From Leeia oryzae DSM 17879 (lineage in GTDB: Bacteria; Pseudomonadota; Gammaproteobacteria; Burkholderiales; Leeiaceae): a stretch of 64,000 nucleotides of DNA. Made by a program: the position numbers and the translations under genes. This document shows, piece after piece, positions 18,277-27,151 of the stretch. The notes under the pieces are model-generated. The model was not told the origin of the DNA. It saw nothing but the letters and a program-made list of their open reading frames with translations, and made no database searches. The stretch's first letter is position 1. Each line of letters begins with the position of its first letter. The stretch is from assembly GCF_000376945.1 (NCBI RefSeq), contig NZ_AQXU01000018.1, positions 99,643-163,642 on the forward strand, in the 5' to 3' direction.

Positions 18277-19176
18277 TTAGCGGGTAAATGCCTTGGCCAG
18301 CTCGGCAATATGGTCCGGGGAAATGCCGCAGCAACCGCCAACGATGGTTGCACCCTGGTCCACCCAGCGTTGCGCCCACTGCAGGTAGTTTTTAGGTCCC
18401 AGATCTTCACGCAGTTCATCCAGCCCTGAGTTGGCTTCTGCATCTTTCGGTTGTGGTGGGAAGGCATTGGCGTACACGCCAACTTCAACCTGTGCCCCGG
18501 CCGCGTCGATTACCTGCCGCGCCGCCTTGACCGCAGACTCCATCACTTCTGGCTGGCTGCAGTTAAACAGGACAGCTTTGACGTTCAGGGCCAATGCCGC
18601 ACGCACTGCATCAGCCACGGCTTCGCCTGAGCGCAGGCGAACATCCGCACCGGCAAATTCGTCATCCAGCGTAAACGATACCCAGAACGGCTTGCTGTTA
18701 CCGGCCAGCGCGGTATGCGCCGCGCGGATTTCTGCAATCGAGCTTTGGGTTTCTGCCAGCCATACGTCGACATGCGCATCCAGGCCCTTGATCAGGGTCT
18801 GGTGGATACGGATGGATTCGGCCTCGTCAAACAGGTCTGGCCGATAGGAGCCCAGCGCAGGCGAGAGTGACCCCGCCACGGTCACCGGATGCGCTGCCTT
18901 GCGGGCAGACTCGCGCGCCAGCTCGCCAGACAACCTGGCCAGTGCTTCGCCCTGTGCGTTAAAACGCTCGTCACCAATGTGAAAAGGCACCACGGCATAG
19001 CTGTTGGTGCTGATGATCTGCGCGCCGCTCTGGATGAAGGCATCGTGCGCCTGCACCACAAATTGTGGCCCCTCCATCAGCGCCAGTGCCGACCATTCCG
19101 GCTGGCGGAAAGGCGCACCGATACGGTTGAGTTCGCGGCCCATGCCGCCGTCCAGAATCTTTACTTGTGTTGCCAC
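18277..19176 (-). CDS. mmuM: Homocysteine S-methyltransferase
   Basis: Transfers a methyl group, typically from S-methylmethionine or SAM, to homocysteine, making methionine. The 299-residue protein starts ATQVKILDGGMGRELNRIG. Zinc ligands are visible as the Cys of FNCSQPE (near 205) and the pair in VGGCCGISP (near 285). GTG at 19176 with GGAGA upstream gives the family N-terminus; an ATG 66 bp further up is possible but would add unrelated residues. It is the last gene of the minus-strand amino-acid locus and lies 172 bp below the PLP lyase. A methyl-acceptor route from homocysteine would fit the sulfur side of that locus. Confidence 0.92.
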   Translation of the reverse strand: MATQVKILDGGMGRELNRIGAPFRQPEWSALALMEGPQFVVQAHDAFIQSGAQIISTNSYAVVPFHIGDERFNAQGEALARLSGELARESARKAAHPVTVAGSLSPALGSYRPDLFDEAESIRIHQTLIKGLDAHVDVWLAETQSSIAEIRAAHTALAGNSKPFWVSFTLDDEFAGADVRLRSGEAVADAVRAALALNVKAVLFNCSQPEVMESAVKAARQVIDAAGAQVEVGVYANAFPPQPKDAEANSGLDELREDLGPKNYLQWAQRWVDQGATIVGGCCGISPDHIAELAKAFTR

Positions 19177-19348
19177 GTGGTTTCTCCAGTCTGGCAAGGC
19201 GCCCCTCCGGCCGGTAGGGTATGTGCGCCCTGCTTTGTTCATGCAAAAAGCGTTTTCTTGTTTCCGTTGTATCAGGGTAAACGCAACGGGCTGCCGATAT
19301 CAACCGTCAACAGACAGCCGGATACCGGACGTTTGAGTGATTGCCAGA

Positions 19349-20518
19349 TTACAGCTGGTCCAGCGCCTGCAGGATATCGGCATTGATATCGTCACTGTGT
19401 TCGATACCGATGGCGTAGCGCACCAGGTTCACCGGGATACCCGCGGTTTTCATCTGCTCCGGCGTCAGGGTGCCTGCCCACATGGCTGCGGCATGGATCA
19501 CCAGCGAATCCACCCCGCCCAGGCTAGGCGCGTTGACGGGCAGCTTCAGCAGCGACACAAAGCGGCTGGCGGTGTCGTAGTCACCGTCGATCATGAACGA
19601 GACAATGCCACCAAAGCCTTTCATCTGGCGTTTGGCCAGTTCGTGCTGCGGATGACTTGCCAGCCCCGGGTACAGCACGCGCTGTACCTTCGGGTGCGCT
19701 TCCAGCGTCTGCGCCAGCGACAGGCCGTTCTGGTTGACGCGGTTCATCCGCATCGGGAAGGTTCTGAGGCCGCGCAGCAGCAGCCAGCTGTCCATCGGTG
19801 ACAAGACCGAGCCCAGCGTGATGTGGGTTTTCCAGATACGGGCGGCCAGTTCTTTGCTGGTACACACCACACCCGCGGTCAGGTCATGGTGCCCACCCAG
19901 GTATTTGGTGGCGCTCTGCACCACGATATCCACCCCCAGATCGTGCGGGCGCTGGTTAAACGGGGTCGCCAGCGTATTGTCAGCCAGCGTCAGGATGCCC
20001 TTTTCGCGCGCCACCCGGGTTACGGCTTCGATGTCGGTAATCGCCAGCATCGGGTTGGACGGAGTTTCCAGCGTGATCAGGCGGGTGTTCGGACGAATGG
20101 CATCGATAAAGGCCTGGGCATCGGCCTGGTCCACCAGGGTGATTTCCACGCCAAAGCTGCGCAGCATTTCGTCCAGAATCCGGCTGGTACTCATGTAGTG
20201 GCGTGTCTGCCCGATGACATGGTCACCCGCTTTGACGAACGACAGGATGGAAGAAGAGATTGCGCCCATGCCGGAACCCATGACCAGCGCGGTTTCCGTG
20301 CCTTCGAACTCGGCCAGGATGGCTTTGATGCGCTCATGCCCCGGATTGCCGTAGCGGGTGTAATTGCGCGGGTGCTGCGGCACCTCGGACATCTCGATGA
20401 ACTCTTCCGGGCTGTCGGCGCGGAACACGGCCGAGTAGTTGATCGACGGGGCGACGGTTTTATCGTCAGTCACGCCGTAATCGGCATGAATCGCCAGGGT
20501 ATCGAGGTGATAGGTCAT
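19349..20518 (-). CDS. Cys/Met-metabolism PLP enzyme, gamma-lyase/gamma-synthase type (candidate canavanine or methionine gamma-lyase)
   Basis: 389 residues, fold-type I PLP family. Visible are the active-site pair in NYTRYGNPG (Tyr53, Tyr56), GSGMGAISS (81-89), Tyr108 in QTRHYMST, LETPSNPML (150-158) and the PLP lysine Lys205 in QSATKYLGGHHD. This places it with cystathionine gamma-synthase/lyase and methionine gamma-lyase. The neighbours decide more: a basic-amino-acid ABC importer, homoserine dehydrogenase, an aldehyde dehydrogenase and an Lrp regulator are the set described around canavanine gamma-lyase, which splits canavanine to homoserine and hydroxyguanidine. A sulfur-specific lyase remains the alternative. 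ATG at 20518 follows AGGAGA. Confidence 0.88.
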   Translation of the reverse strand: MTYHLDTLAIHADYGVTDDKTVAPSINYSAVFRADSPEEFIEMSEVPQHPRNYTRYGNPGHERIKAILAEFEGTETALVMGSGMGAISSSILSFVKAGDHVIGQTRHYMSTSRILDEMLRSFGVEITLVDQADAQAFIDAIRPNTRLITLETPSNPMLAITDIEAVTRVAREKGILTLADNTLATPFNQRPHDLGVDIVVQSATKYLGGHHDLTAGVVCTSKELAARIWKTHITLGSVLSPMDSWLLLRGLRTFPMRMNRVNQNGLSLAQTLEAHPKVQRVLYPGLASHPQHELAKRQMKGFGGIVSFMIDGDYDTASRFVSLLKLPVNAPSLGGVDSLVIHAAAMWAGTLTPEQMKTAGIPVNLVRYAIGIEHSDDINADILQALDQL

Positions 20519-20606
20519 GTCTGCATCTCCTGCCTGCCGCAGTAAAACAATGGGGGATCGGGGTCGGGCAAACCCCGGGGATGGATGTTTGCCCGCGTGG
20601 GTCTTG

Positions 20607-21308
20607 TTAGCGACGGATGTGCCGGGTATTGCGGTGTTCGGCAAACCGGACCACCAGCGAGATGGTCAGCGTCGTCAGGGCATAGATCACCCCGGCAATG
20701 ATCAGCGCATCGGTGGTGTACGACCGGGCCGACAGCCGGCGAACGATGCCGGTCATGTCCAGCACGGTAATGGTACTGACCAGCGCCGTGGCCTTGAGCT
20801 GGGCAATCACTTCGTTGCCCAGTACCGGGGTCACGATGCTCAGTGCCCGCGGGATGATGATGTAGCGGTAGCACTGGAACTTGCTCAGACCATACGCCGT
20901 GGCGGCTTCTTTCTCGCCGTGCGGGACGGCCATGATCCCGGCGCGCACGTCTTCAGCCATGTAGGCGGTCAGGTTGAGCGCCAGCACGGTAATGCCGCAA
21001 TAGAAAGAATCACCCAGCAGTGGCCAGATCACCGAGTTGCGCACGGCTTCGAACTGGCTCAGCCCGTAATAAAAGATAAAGATCTGTACCAGCAGTGGTG
21101 TACCGCGGAAAATCGACGAATAGGTACGGGCAAACTGTCTTAGCCAGGCGTTTTCTGACACGCGGGCAATCGCCAGGGGCACGGCCAGCAGGAAGGCAAA
21201 GAAACAGGAACCGGCCAGCAGCTTTAGCGAGACAATGAAACCGTCCAGAATTTCCGGACCGCTCTCGATCAGCAGAGTGTAGTAATCATCAAACAGAGAC
21301 ATGCTCAT
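20607..21308 (-). CDS. Polar amino-acid ABC transporter permease (HisM type)
   Basis: 233-residue inner-membrane permease with about five transmembrane helices. The EAA loop is seen as GEKEAATAYGLSKFQCYRYIIIPRAL, and FRGTPLLVQIFIFYYGLSQ is typical of the His/Glu/Arg/Lys/Opine class. Its start overlaps the stop of the HisQ-type gene by four bases (ATGA), so the two make a heterodimer with the ATPase and binding protein upstream. The PLP lyase follows 88 bp downstream on the same strand. Confidence 0.93.
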   Translation of the reverse strand: MSMSLFDDYYTLLIESGPEILDGFIVSLKLLAGSCFFAFLLAVPLAIARVSENAWLRQFARTYSSIFRGTPLLVQIFIFYYGLSQFEAVRNSVIWPLLGDSFYCGITVLALNLTAYMAEDVRAGIMAVPHGEKEAATAYGLSKFQCYRYIIIPRALSIVTPVLGNEVIAQLKATALVSTITVLDMTGIVRRLSARSYTTDALIIAGVIYALTTLTISLVVRFAEHRNTRHIRR

Positions 21309-21982
21309 GACCTCGCTGTAAAGCCACGGTTTGCCATTTTTTCCAGATAGGCAAATACCGGGTTAGAAATCGCCAGAAACAGAAAGTAAATGCCCGCCAC
21401 TGCCACAAAAAACACAAACGGCTGCTTGGTGTACTGGGCGGCCATGTCGGCCTTTTTCAGCAGGTCTTCCAGACCCACCACCGATACCAGCGAGGTATCT
21501 TTCAGCAGCGATTGCCACATATTGTTCAGACTGGGCAAAGAAATCCGCCACGCCTGTGGTAACTGGACATAAAAGAACATCTGGGTACGCGACAGGCCAT
21601 AGGCCTTGGCCGCTTCAATCTGCCCGACCGGTACGGCATTGAACGCACCGCGGAACACTTCGGACGCGTAGGCCGAAAACACGATGGCCAGCGCAAACAC
21701 GCCACCGACAAACGGGCTGATCTCGAAGACCCCGTCAAACTGGTTGTTGATCAGGTTGGACAAGCCGAAGTAACAGATCAGGATGATCAGAAACTCGGGC
21801 ACGCCACGCAAAAAGTTGGTGAAGAAATTCACCGTGCGGCGCAAGTACGTATAGCTGGATAACTTGCAGGCAGCAAAAACCAGGCCCAGTACCAGACCAA
21901 ACAATAGTGCGGTAAACGCCAGCTGCAGGGTGACAGACGCCCCCAGCAACAACTGTTCACCGTAACTGAGCAGGATATCCAT
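21305..21982 (-). CDS. Polar amino-acid ABC transporter permease (HisQ type)
   Basis: 225 residues beginning MDILLSYGEQLLLGASVTLQL behind GAGGAG. FLRGVPEFLIILICYFGLSNL and the EAA loop GQIEAAKAYGLSRTQMFFYVQLPQAWRISLP identify the HisQ/ArtQ type. A GC-rich hairpin separates it from the binding-protein gene upstream. Overlaps the HisM-type gene by four bases. Confidence 0.93.
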   Translation of the reverse strand: MDILLSYGEQLLLGASVTLQLAFTALLFGLVLGLVFAACKLSSYTYLRRTVNFFTNFLRGVPEFLIILICYFGLSNLINNQFDGVFEISPFVGGVFALAIVFSAYASEVFRGAFNAVPVGQIEAAKAYGLSRTQMFFYVQLPQAWRISLPSLNNMWQSLLKDTSLVSVVGLEDLLKKADMAAQYTKQPFVFFVAVAGIYFLFLAISNPVFAYLEKMANRGFTARS

Positions 21983-22006
21983 TCGTACTCCTCTAAACTT
22001 TGCAAA

Positions 22007-22028
22007 GGTGCCGGCCAGGGCCGGCACC
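22007..22028 (-). terminator. Intra-operon GC hairpin between binding protein and permease genes
   Basis: A 10-bp perfect stem (22007-22016 with 22019-22028; in practice about 9 bp with a 4-nt loop) lies in the 65-bp gap between the binding-protein and HisQ genes, followed on the minus strand by only TTTG. Such hairpins often act as partial terminators or mRNA stabilisers that give more binding protein than permease. Confidence 0.5.
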
Positions 22029-22047
22029 CGTCACTACGCTGCCGGGC

Positions 22048-22833
22048 TTACTTGCTGGCAGGTGCAATACTGAAAGGGAAAACCTTTTTGTTGGCTTTGG
22101 CAAACGTGCCATCGCTCAGGATTTGCTTGATGGCCGCGTTGTATTTGTCTTTCAGCGCATCGCCCTTGCGAACGGCAATCCCGGTACCTTCACCGAACAT
22201 CGCGACATCGTTGATGGCCTTGCCGGCATAGTTAAAGCCGTCTTTCTTGCCGGTCTTGTTGATCCAGTCGTAAGACACGGTGGTATCGGCCAGCACGGCG
22301 TTCACACGGCCGGCTTCCAGATCCAGCCAGGCCTGATCCAGCGACTGGTAAATCTTCAGTTCGATACCGGACTTGTCTTTTGGCAGACGGGTTTTCAGGT
22401 AGCTTTCGTGGTTGGTACCGCTTTGTACGCCTACGATCTTGCCTTTGAGCGTGGCTGGGTTCTCAGTAATGCCAGAACCTTTTTTCGCTACGTATTGCAC
22501 CGGTGCCAGGGTAAACAGGTTGGTGAAATCGACGACTTTCTTGCGTTCGTCGGTAATGGACATCTGTGCCAGTACCGCATCGATCTTCTTGGCTTTCAGG
22601 GCAGGAATCAGGGCATCAAAGTCCATGGTCACGTATTCGCACTTGACCTTCATCTGCTTGCACATCACGTCGTTCAGTTCGATTTCCATGCCTTGCAGCT
22701 TGCCGGTGGCATCCTTGAATTCGAATGGCGCGTAGTCGGACAGGGTACCTACCTTGACCACCTGTTCAGCATGAGCCGCCAGGCCCAGCATCAAACTACC
22801 GGCAACAACAGCGCTTAGGGTTTTCAATTTCAT
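22048..22833 (-). CDS. Periplasmic amino-acid-binding protein, HisJ/ArgT-like
   Basis: 261 residues with a signal peptide (MKLKTLSAVVAGSLMLGLAA, cut after AHA). The mature part matches HisJ/LAO-binding proteins in order: GTLSDYAPFEFKDATGKLQGMEIEL, DFDALIPALKAKKIDAVLAQMSIT, KGKIVGVQSGTNHESYL, and LEAGRVNAVLADT. Together these point to a basic or guanidino amino acid (Arg, Lys, ornithine, His or an analogue such as canavanine) rather than glutamate; the ligand is inferred. It is the second gene of the ABC operon, 32 bp after the ATPase gene. Confidence 0.92.
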   Translation of the reverse strand: MKLKTLSAVVAGSLMLGLAAHAEQVVKVGTLSDYAPFEFKDATGKLQGMEIELNDVMCKQMKVKCEYVTMDFDALIPALKAKKIDAVLAQMSITDERKKVVDFTNLFTLAPVQYVAKKGSGITENPATLKGKIVGVQSGTNHESYLKTRLPKDKSGIELKIYQSLDQAWLDLEAGRVNAVLADTTVSYDWINKTGKKDGFNYAGKAINDVAMFGEGTGIAVRKGDALKDKYNAAIKQILSDGTFAKANKKVFPFSIAPASK

Positions 22834-22865
22834 CTTTGCTCTCCTGATTGAACAATCGTCAACAA

Positions 22866-23663
22866 CTACTTGGTGGCCATACTTGAAAGAAACTTCTGGA
22901 AACGTGGCGATTTCTGGCTGGCAAACAGTTCTGCCGGCGGACCGTCTTCTTCGACCTTGCCCTGATGGAAAAACACCACCCGGCTGGCCACTTCACGGGC
23001 AAAGCCCATTTCGTGGGTCACCACCAGCATGGTGCGGCCATCTTCGGCCAGCGAACGCATGACCTTGAGCACTTCACCCACCAGCTCCGGGTCCAGCGCC
23101 GAGGTCGGCTCGTCAAACAGCATGACGTCCGGCTCCATGGCCAGTGCACGCGCAATGGCCACCCGCTGCTGCTGCCCGCCGGACAACTGGTTAGGGTAAT
23201 GGTGGCGTTTTTCGGCCAGACCTACCTTCTCCAGATAGGCAATGGCGGCCAGCTCTGCGTCCCGCTTGTCGATGCCCAGCACCTTGACCGGTGCGAACAT
23301 CACGTTTTGCAGCACGGTCATGTGTGCCCACAGGTTGAACTGCTGGAACACCATTGCCAGCTTGCGACGAATGCGTACCATCTGCTGCGCGTCTGCCGGG
23401 TAGGGCAGGCCATCGCGGCCGGTGGCCATCTTGATCAGTTCACCATTCACGTACACACGGCCGGCATTGGGCATTTCCAGCAGGTTGATACAGCGCAGGA
23501 AGGTACTTTTGCCCGAGCCGCTGCTGCCCAGAATGGTAATCACATCATGCTTTTTGGCCGTCAGGCTGATCCCCTTCAGGACTTCAGTCTGGCCAAACGA
23601 CTTGTGCAAGTCTTCAACTACCAGCACGTCTCTGGCATGACTATTAGTTTCTGTACTACTCAC
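22866..23663 (-). CDS. Polar amino-acid ABC transporter ATPase (HisP type)
   Basis: 265-residue ATPase energising the HisQM-type permease. It shows Walker [10 protein letters not shown], the Q-loop [18 protein letters not shown], signature [15 protein letters not shown], Walker [16 protein letters not shown] and the switch His in VVTHEMGFA. The long insert [22 protein letters not shown] matches the HisP class. Translation is placed at GTG 23663 because a full AGGAGG lies 8 bp upstream; the frame is open further up but has no ribosome site there. First gene of the transporter unit, 295 bp from the aldehyde dehydrogenase. Confidence 0.94.
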   Translation of the reverse strand: MSSTETNSHARDVLVVEDLHKSFGQTEVLKGISLTAKKHDVITILGSSGSGKSTFLRCINLLEMPNAGRVYVNGELIKMATGRDGLPYPADAQQMVRIRRKLAMVFQQFNLWAHMTVLQNVMFAPVKVLGIDKRDAELAAIAYLEKVGLAEKRHHYPNQLSGGQQQRVAIARALAMEPDVMLFDEPTSALDPELVGEVLKVMRSLAEDGRTMLVVTHEMGFAREVASRVVFFHQGKVEEDGPPAELFASQKSPRFQKFLSSMATK

Positions 23664-23958
23664 TTGAGTGTCCTCCTGACTAAATGGACGGAATATGACC
23701 TGGATGACGACCGGAACACCGGATGAAGCCAGGTTCTGAAAGTAAACAGAACCTGACTCACAGACAATGCCTGTTACGCATTCATGTAAGTTAGGCACAC
23801 ATTTTTATAATATATAACCTAAACTTATCGCCAAGCGTTGCAACATATATGAAACCACCTGTGTTGAGAAGCATTAAGTAAAAGATTTCACCTAAAGGGC
23901 GGGATTCCCCCTGATTATATGAATTTTGTTCATAAACCAGCAGCACCCCGCTTTTGCC
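23664..23958 (-). promoter_or_regulatory. AT-rich gap upstream of the ABC transporter genes
   Basis: No gene is supported. On the minus strand the region holds AT-rich stretches such as the TATAATATATAAC complement near 23805-23820, suitable as a -10 region for the transporter operon. No clear terminator of the preceding aldehyde dehydrogenase gene was recognised. Confidence 0.4.
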
Positions 23959-25374
23959 TCACCCGCGATTGATACACACCACTTTGGGTTGCGACATCTC
24001 GGCGACCGAGAAACGCACGCCTTCCCGCCCGAGTGACCCGTGCTTGAAACCGCCAAACGGCATGCCGTCGAACCGGTAGTCAGACGAATCATTGATCATG
24101 ATGCCGCCTGCCTCGATGCGCTCGGCCGCTTGGAGCGCGGTCTCCAGATTGCGGGTAAAAATGCCGGCATGCAAGCTGCTTTCGCTGCGGTTGGCTTCAA
24201 GGATGGCGTCTTCAAAATCCTCGAACGGCGCAATGCTCACGACCGGGGCAAACACTTCCTCGGACCAGACCAGACTCTCCGGTGAGACATCCGTCAGGAC
24301 CGTGGGCTGGTAGACGCTGCCCTGGCGACGGTGACCACAGACCACGCGGGCGCCCTGCCGTACGGCATCATCTACCCACTGCTCGATCCGCCGTGCCTGG
24401 AACTCGGTAATCATCGGCCCCATGTCGGTCGTTTCCTGTAGCGGGTCACCGGTTACCATCTGCCGGGTTTGCTCGGCAAACTGCGCCACAAACGCCTCAT
24501 ACACCGAGGCCTGCACCAGAATCCGCTGAGTGCCGATACAGTTCTGCCCGGCGGCCCAGAAAGACCCGGACACGCACGACGCTACGGCCGCGGCCAGATC
24601 ACAATCTGCCATCACGATAACCGGCGCGTTACCACCCAGATCCATGGCCATTTTCTTCAGACCCGCCGCACGGGTAATGGCCTCGGCCGTTTTGGTACCG
24701 CCGGTAAAACTGATCATGCGGATGTCGCGTTCGCGGACCAGCGCTTCGGCCAGGTGTTTTTCGCCATGCACCACCTGCAACTGACTGGTCGACAGCCCTG
24801 CAGCCCACAACACCTCGGCCAGCTTCTGGGCCGACAGCGGCGCCAGTTCGGACGGCTTCAGGATCACCGCATTACCGGCAGCAATGGCCGGCCCCAGCTT
24901 GTGTGCCGCCAGATTCAGCGGATCGTTAAACGGGGTGATGGCCAGAATGATGCCCAGCGGCTCCTGGGTAAAATACCCCTGACGCTGCTCTGAGCCCTGG
25001 TAGGCGCTGAACGGAATCACTTCGCCACCCAGGCGCTTGGCTTCTTCTGCCGACAGGCGCAAGGTATTGATACAGCGCGCCACTTCTTTGCGCGCCTGGC
25101 GGATCGGCTTGCCGGACTCGGCCGAGATGGTGCTGGCAAAGGTTTCCACCTGGCTGGCAATGGCATCTGCCGCCCCGTTCAAGATCTGAGCCCGGTCGTG
25201 ACGGGACATGCGGCGACCGATGTCAGCCCCGGCCCGGGCCCGTTGCATCACCATCGGCACGTCGTCCACCTCGGTGAACGGCACGTAGCCGACAATGCGT
25301 CCGTCAAAAGCAGCATACACCGTCAGGTTTTCAATGGCTGGGGTCATGGCGACCGCTTCACGCAAGATGTTCAT
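23959..25374 (-). CDS. NAD(P)-dependent aldehyde dehydrogenase (semialdehyde-type)
   Basis: 471 residues. The catalytic Cys is in AAGQNCIGTQRIL and the cofactor-binding core in ILAITPFNDPLNLAAHKLGPAIAAGNAVILKPSELAPL; SFTGGTKTAEAI and the C-terminal DSSDYRFDGMPFGGFKHGSLGREG complete the family pattern. The place of the usual general-base Glu reads MDLGGNAP, with Asp instead of Glu, which is uncommon. PFNDPLNLAAHK is typical of lactaldehyde/semialdehyde-type enzymes. It lies 7 bp after homoserine dehydrogenase, so oxidation of aspartate semialdehyde to aspartate is the natural suggestion; that substrate is inferred. Confidence 0.9.
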   Translation of the reverse strand: MNILREAVAMTPAIENLTVYAAFDGRIVGYVPFTEVDDVPMVMQRARAGADIGRRMSRHDRAQILNGAADAIASQVETFASTISAESGKPIRQARKEVARCINTLRLSAEEAKRLGGEVIPFSAYQGSEQRQGYFTQEPLGIILAITPFNDPLNLAAHKLGPAIAAGNAVILKPSELAPLSAQKLAEVLWAAGLSTSQLQVVHGEKHLAEALVRERDIRMISFTGGTKTAEAITRAAGLKKMAMDLGGNAPVIVMADCDLAAAVASCVSGSFWAAGQNCIGTQRILVQASVYEAFVAQFAEQTRQMVTGDPLQETTDMGPMITEFQARRIEQWVDDAVRQGARVVCGHRRQGSVYQPTVLTDVSPESLVWSEEVFAPVVSIAPFEDFEDAILEANRSESSLHAGIFTRNLETALQAAERIEAGGIMINDSSDYRFDGMPFGGFKHGSLGREGVRFSVAEMSQPKVVCINRG

Positions 25375-25381
25375 CGGGTCC

Positions 25382-26440
25382 TCACTTCTTGATACGGTCG
25401 TTCAAATCAATCAGGTCTGACAGCATGGCAAACGCCGTTTCATGGCGGCCAGCGCCAGGTCCGGAGACGGTCATCGCCCCCAGCAGGTCAGTGGTAAACG
25501 TCACGGCATTGTTGGCGCCATGTGCGGCCAGCAGCGGGTCGGTCAGCGGCAGTTTCTGCGGCCCGACCGTCCCGTTGATGCTGCCGTCGGCCTGCTGGCG
25601 GCCTTCGCCGATCAGGCGCCAGGCGTATCCTTCTGCGCGGGCCTCACGTACCTGCTGTTCTGACAAACCGGTAATGCCTTCCCGGGCGATCTCGGCCGGT
25701 TTCATGCCGTTACCCCACAAGGCGTTGGCCAAAATCGCCACTTTCAGTTGCACATCCCAGCCTTCGACGTCAGCGGTCGGGTCGGCTTCGGCATAACCCA
25801 GTTGCTGGGCTTCGCGGATGGCGTCAGCAAAACTGGCGCCGGCCTCCACCTGGCTCAGCACAAAGTTGCAGGTGCCATTGAGGATGCCGCGGAAACCGCT
25901 GATGTCACAGCCGCGCAAGGTCACGTCCAGCTGGCGCAGTACCGGGGTACCGCTCATCACCGTGCCTTCGAACAGGAACTGCACGCCCATTTCGCTGGCC
26001 AGCGACTGCAGCGCATGCCCGGCCAGCGCCAACGGCCCTTTGTTGGTGGTAATCAGGTGCTTGCCGGCGCTTAAGGCGGTGCGGCAATGGCTGAGCGCCG
26101 GTTCGCCGGTTTGCGGGTTGGTAAAGGTGGCTTCCAGCACCACATCCACGCAGTTCAGCTGAATCATGGACAGAGTCTCTGCCAGCGAAGCACCACCACG
26201 CTGGGTACCGGCCTTGGCCAGCACGTCATCTACCGCGTACCCCTTGGCCGGCAGGGCGATCAGCGCATCCAGATCCAGACCGTCTTCATGCCAGATGGTC
26301 CCGAACCGCATGTCGGATACCGCCGTGATGTTCAGGGTCATGCCATAGCGGTCTGCCAGCATGGCCTGCTTCTGGCGGATGACCTCGGCCAGTCCATGGT
26401 TGACACCGCCAAAACCGATAAGGGCCAGATTGAATTTCAT
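25382..26440 (-). CDS. Homoserine dehydrogenase-like oxidoreductase without ACT domain
   Basis: 352 residues. The N-terminal Rossmann fold (NLALIGFGGVNHGLAEVI, 4-21) and the catalytic domain with GKHLITTNKGPLA, FEGTVMSGTPVL, GILNGTCNFVLSQ and the LGYAEADPTADVEGWDVQLK signature are those of homoserine dehydrogenase. The usual C-terminal ACT regulatory domain is missing; the protein ends shortly after GAGRHETAFAMLSDL. Lack of feedback control and the catabolic neighbours suggest that it runs toward aspartate semialdehyde. The ATG at 26440 follows GGAGA. First gene of the transcription unit downstream of the AATGACCA repeats. Confidence 0.92.
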   Translation of the reverse strand: MKFNLALIGFGGVNHGLAEVIRQKQAMLADRYGMTLNITAVSDMRFGTIWHEDGLDLDALIALPAKGYAVDDVLAKAGTQRGGASLAETLSMIQLNCVDVVLEATFTNPQTGEPALSHCRTALSAGKHLITTNKGPLALAGHALQSLASEMGVQFLFEGTVMSGTPVLRQLDVTLRGCDISGFRGILNGTCNFVLSQVEAGASFADAIREAQQLGYAEADPTADVEGWDVQLKVAILANALWGNGMKPAEIAREGITGLSEQQVREARAEGYAWRLIGEGRQQADGSINGTVGPQKLPLTDPLLAAHGANNAVTFTTDLLGAMTVSGPGAGRHETAFAMLSDLIDLNDRIKK

Positions 26441-26487
26441 GTACGTCTCCAGAACGTGTCAGCAATGGAGTGCAGTGTAGGGAGAAG

Positions 26488-26541
26488 AATGACCACCGTA
26501 ACCGGACAAAATGACCATATTGCAGCCAATTTGTGGTCATT
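26488..26541. promoter_or_regulatory. Repeated AATGACCA boxes, candidate Lrp-type operator
   Basis: AATGACCA occurs at 26488-26495 and 26510-26517 and as its reverse complement TGGTCATT at 26534-26541, with a partial fourth copy (TGTGGTCG) at once after. Spacing is 22 and 24 bp, about two helical turns. The cluster is 48-101 bp upstream of the homoserine dehydrogenase start, with the Lrp-family gene on the other side. Confidence 0.6.
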
Positions 26542-26695
26542 GTGGTCGGTGGCTTTTGCGCATTTTAATGCACATGACATGCTGCATTGCAGTCAAGAAA
26601 CCGCCATGTGCGTATAGTCGCTGCACTGGCGCTATTTGCACTGCAGCAAAACCCGGTAAAACGGGCCCATGGAAGACGTACAGGATAAAAACGAA

Positions 26696-27151
26696 TCAGC
26701 GGGTGCGGCGGTCAGTCGGCGTGGATAACTGAAAGGCGGTACGGGTATCTTCTACCCCGGGCAGTTGCGCAATGAAAGACCAGATTTCGCTGATCCGTTC
26801 TTGCGATTCGGCCTCGATATGCACCATCAGGTCGAATTCGCCACTGAGAATGGCGCAGTAGGTGACTTCCGGAATCTTGCCGATGGCGGTGGTGACATCG
26901 GCCCCGCGCATGCGATCTTTGCGGTACACCATCATGATGGCGCGCACCAGCGACTTGGCCGGGGATTTTTCCTTCAGCCGGATGGTGTAGCCGGCGATGA
27001 TTTTCTGCGCTTCCAGCCGGTCGATCCGATGCGTGACCGCATGGCGGGACAACCCCACTTTCATCGCCAGCGTGGTCATGGGAATCCTTGCATCTGCCTG
27101 CAATTCTTCGAGAATCTTCTGGTCAATGGTATCGAGTTCTGGGGTACGCAT
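26696..27151 (-). CDS. Lrp/AsnC-family transcriptional regulator
   Basis: 151 residues: winged helix (about 1-60; LDTIDQKILEELQADARIPMTTLAMKVGLSRHAVTHRIDRLE) and a RAM ligand-binding domain (about 70-145; IPEVTYCAILSGEFDLMVHIEAES). Such regulators respond to amino acids and usually control the adjacent catabolic genes. Here the homoserine dehydrogenase operon starts 255 bp downstream on the same strand, behind repeated AATGACCA boxes. The start is ATG 27151; a TTG 27 bp upstream is in frame but less likely. Confidence 0.93.
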   Translation of the reverse strand: MRTPELDTIDQKILEELQADARIPMTTLAMKVGLSRHAVTHRIDRLEAQKIIAGYTIRLKEKSPAKSLVRAIMMVYRKDRMRGADVTTAIGKIPEVTYCAILSGEFDLMVHIEAESQERISEIWSFIAQLPGVEDTRTAFQLSTPTDRRTR

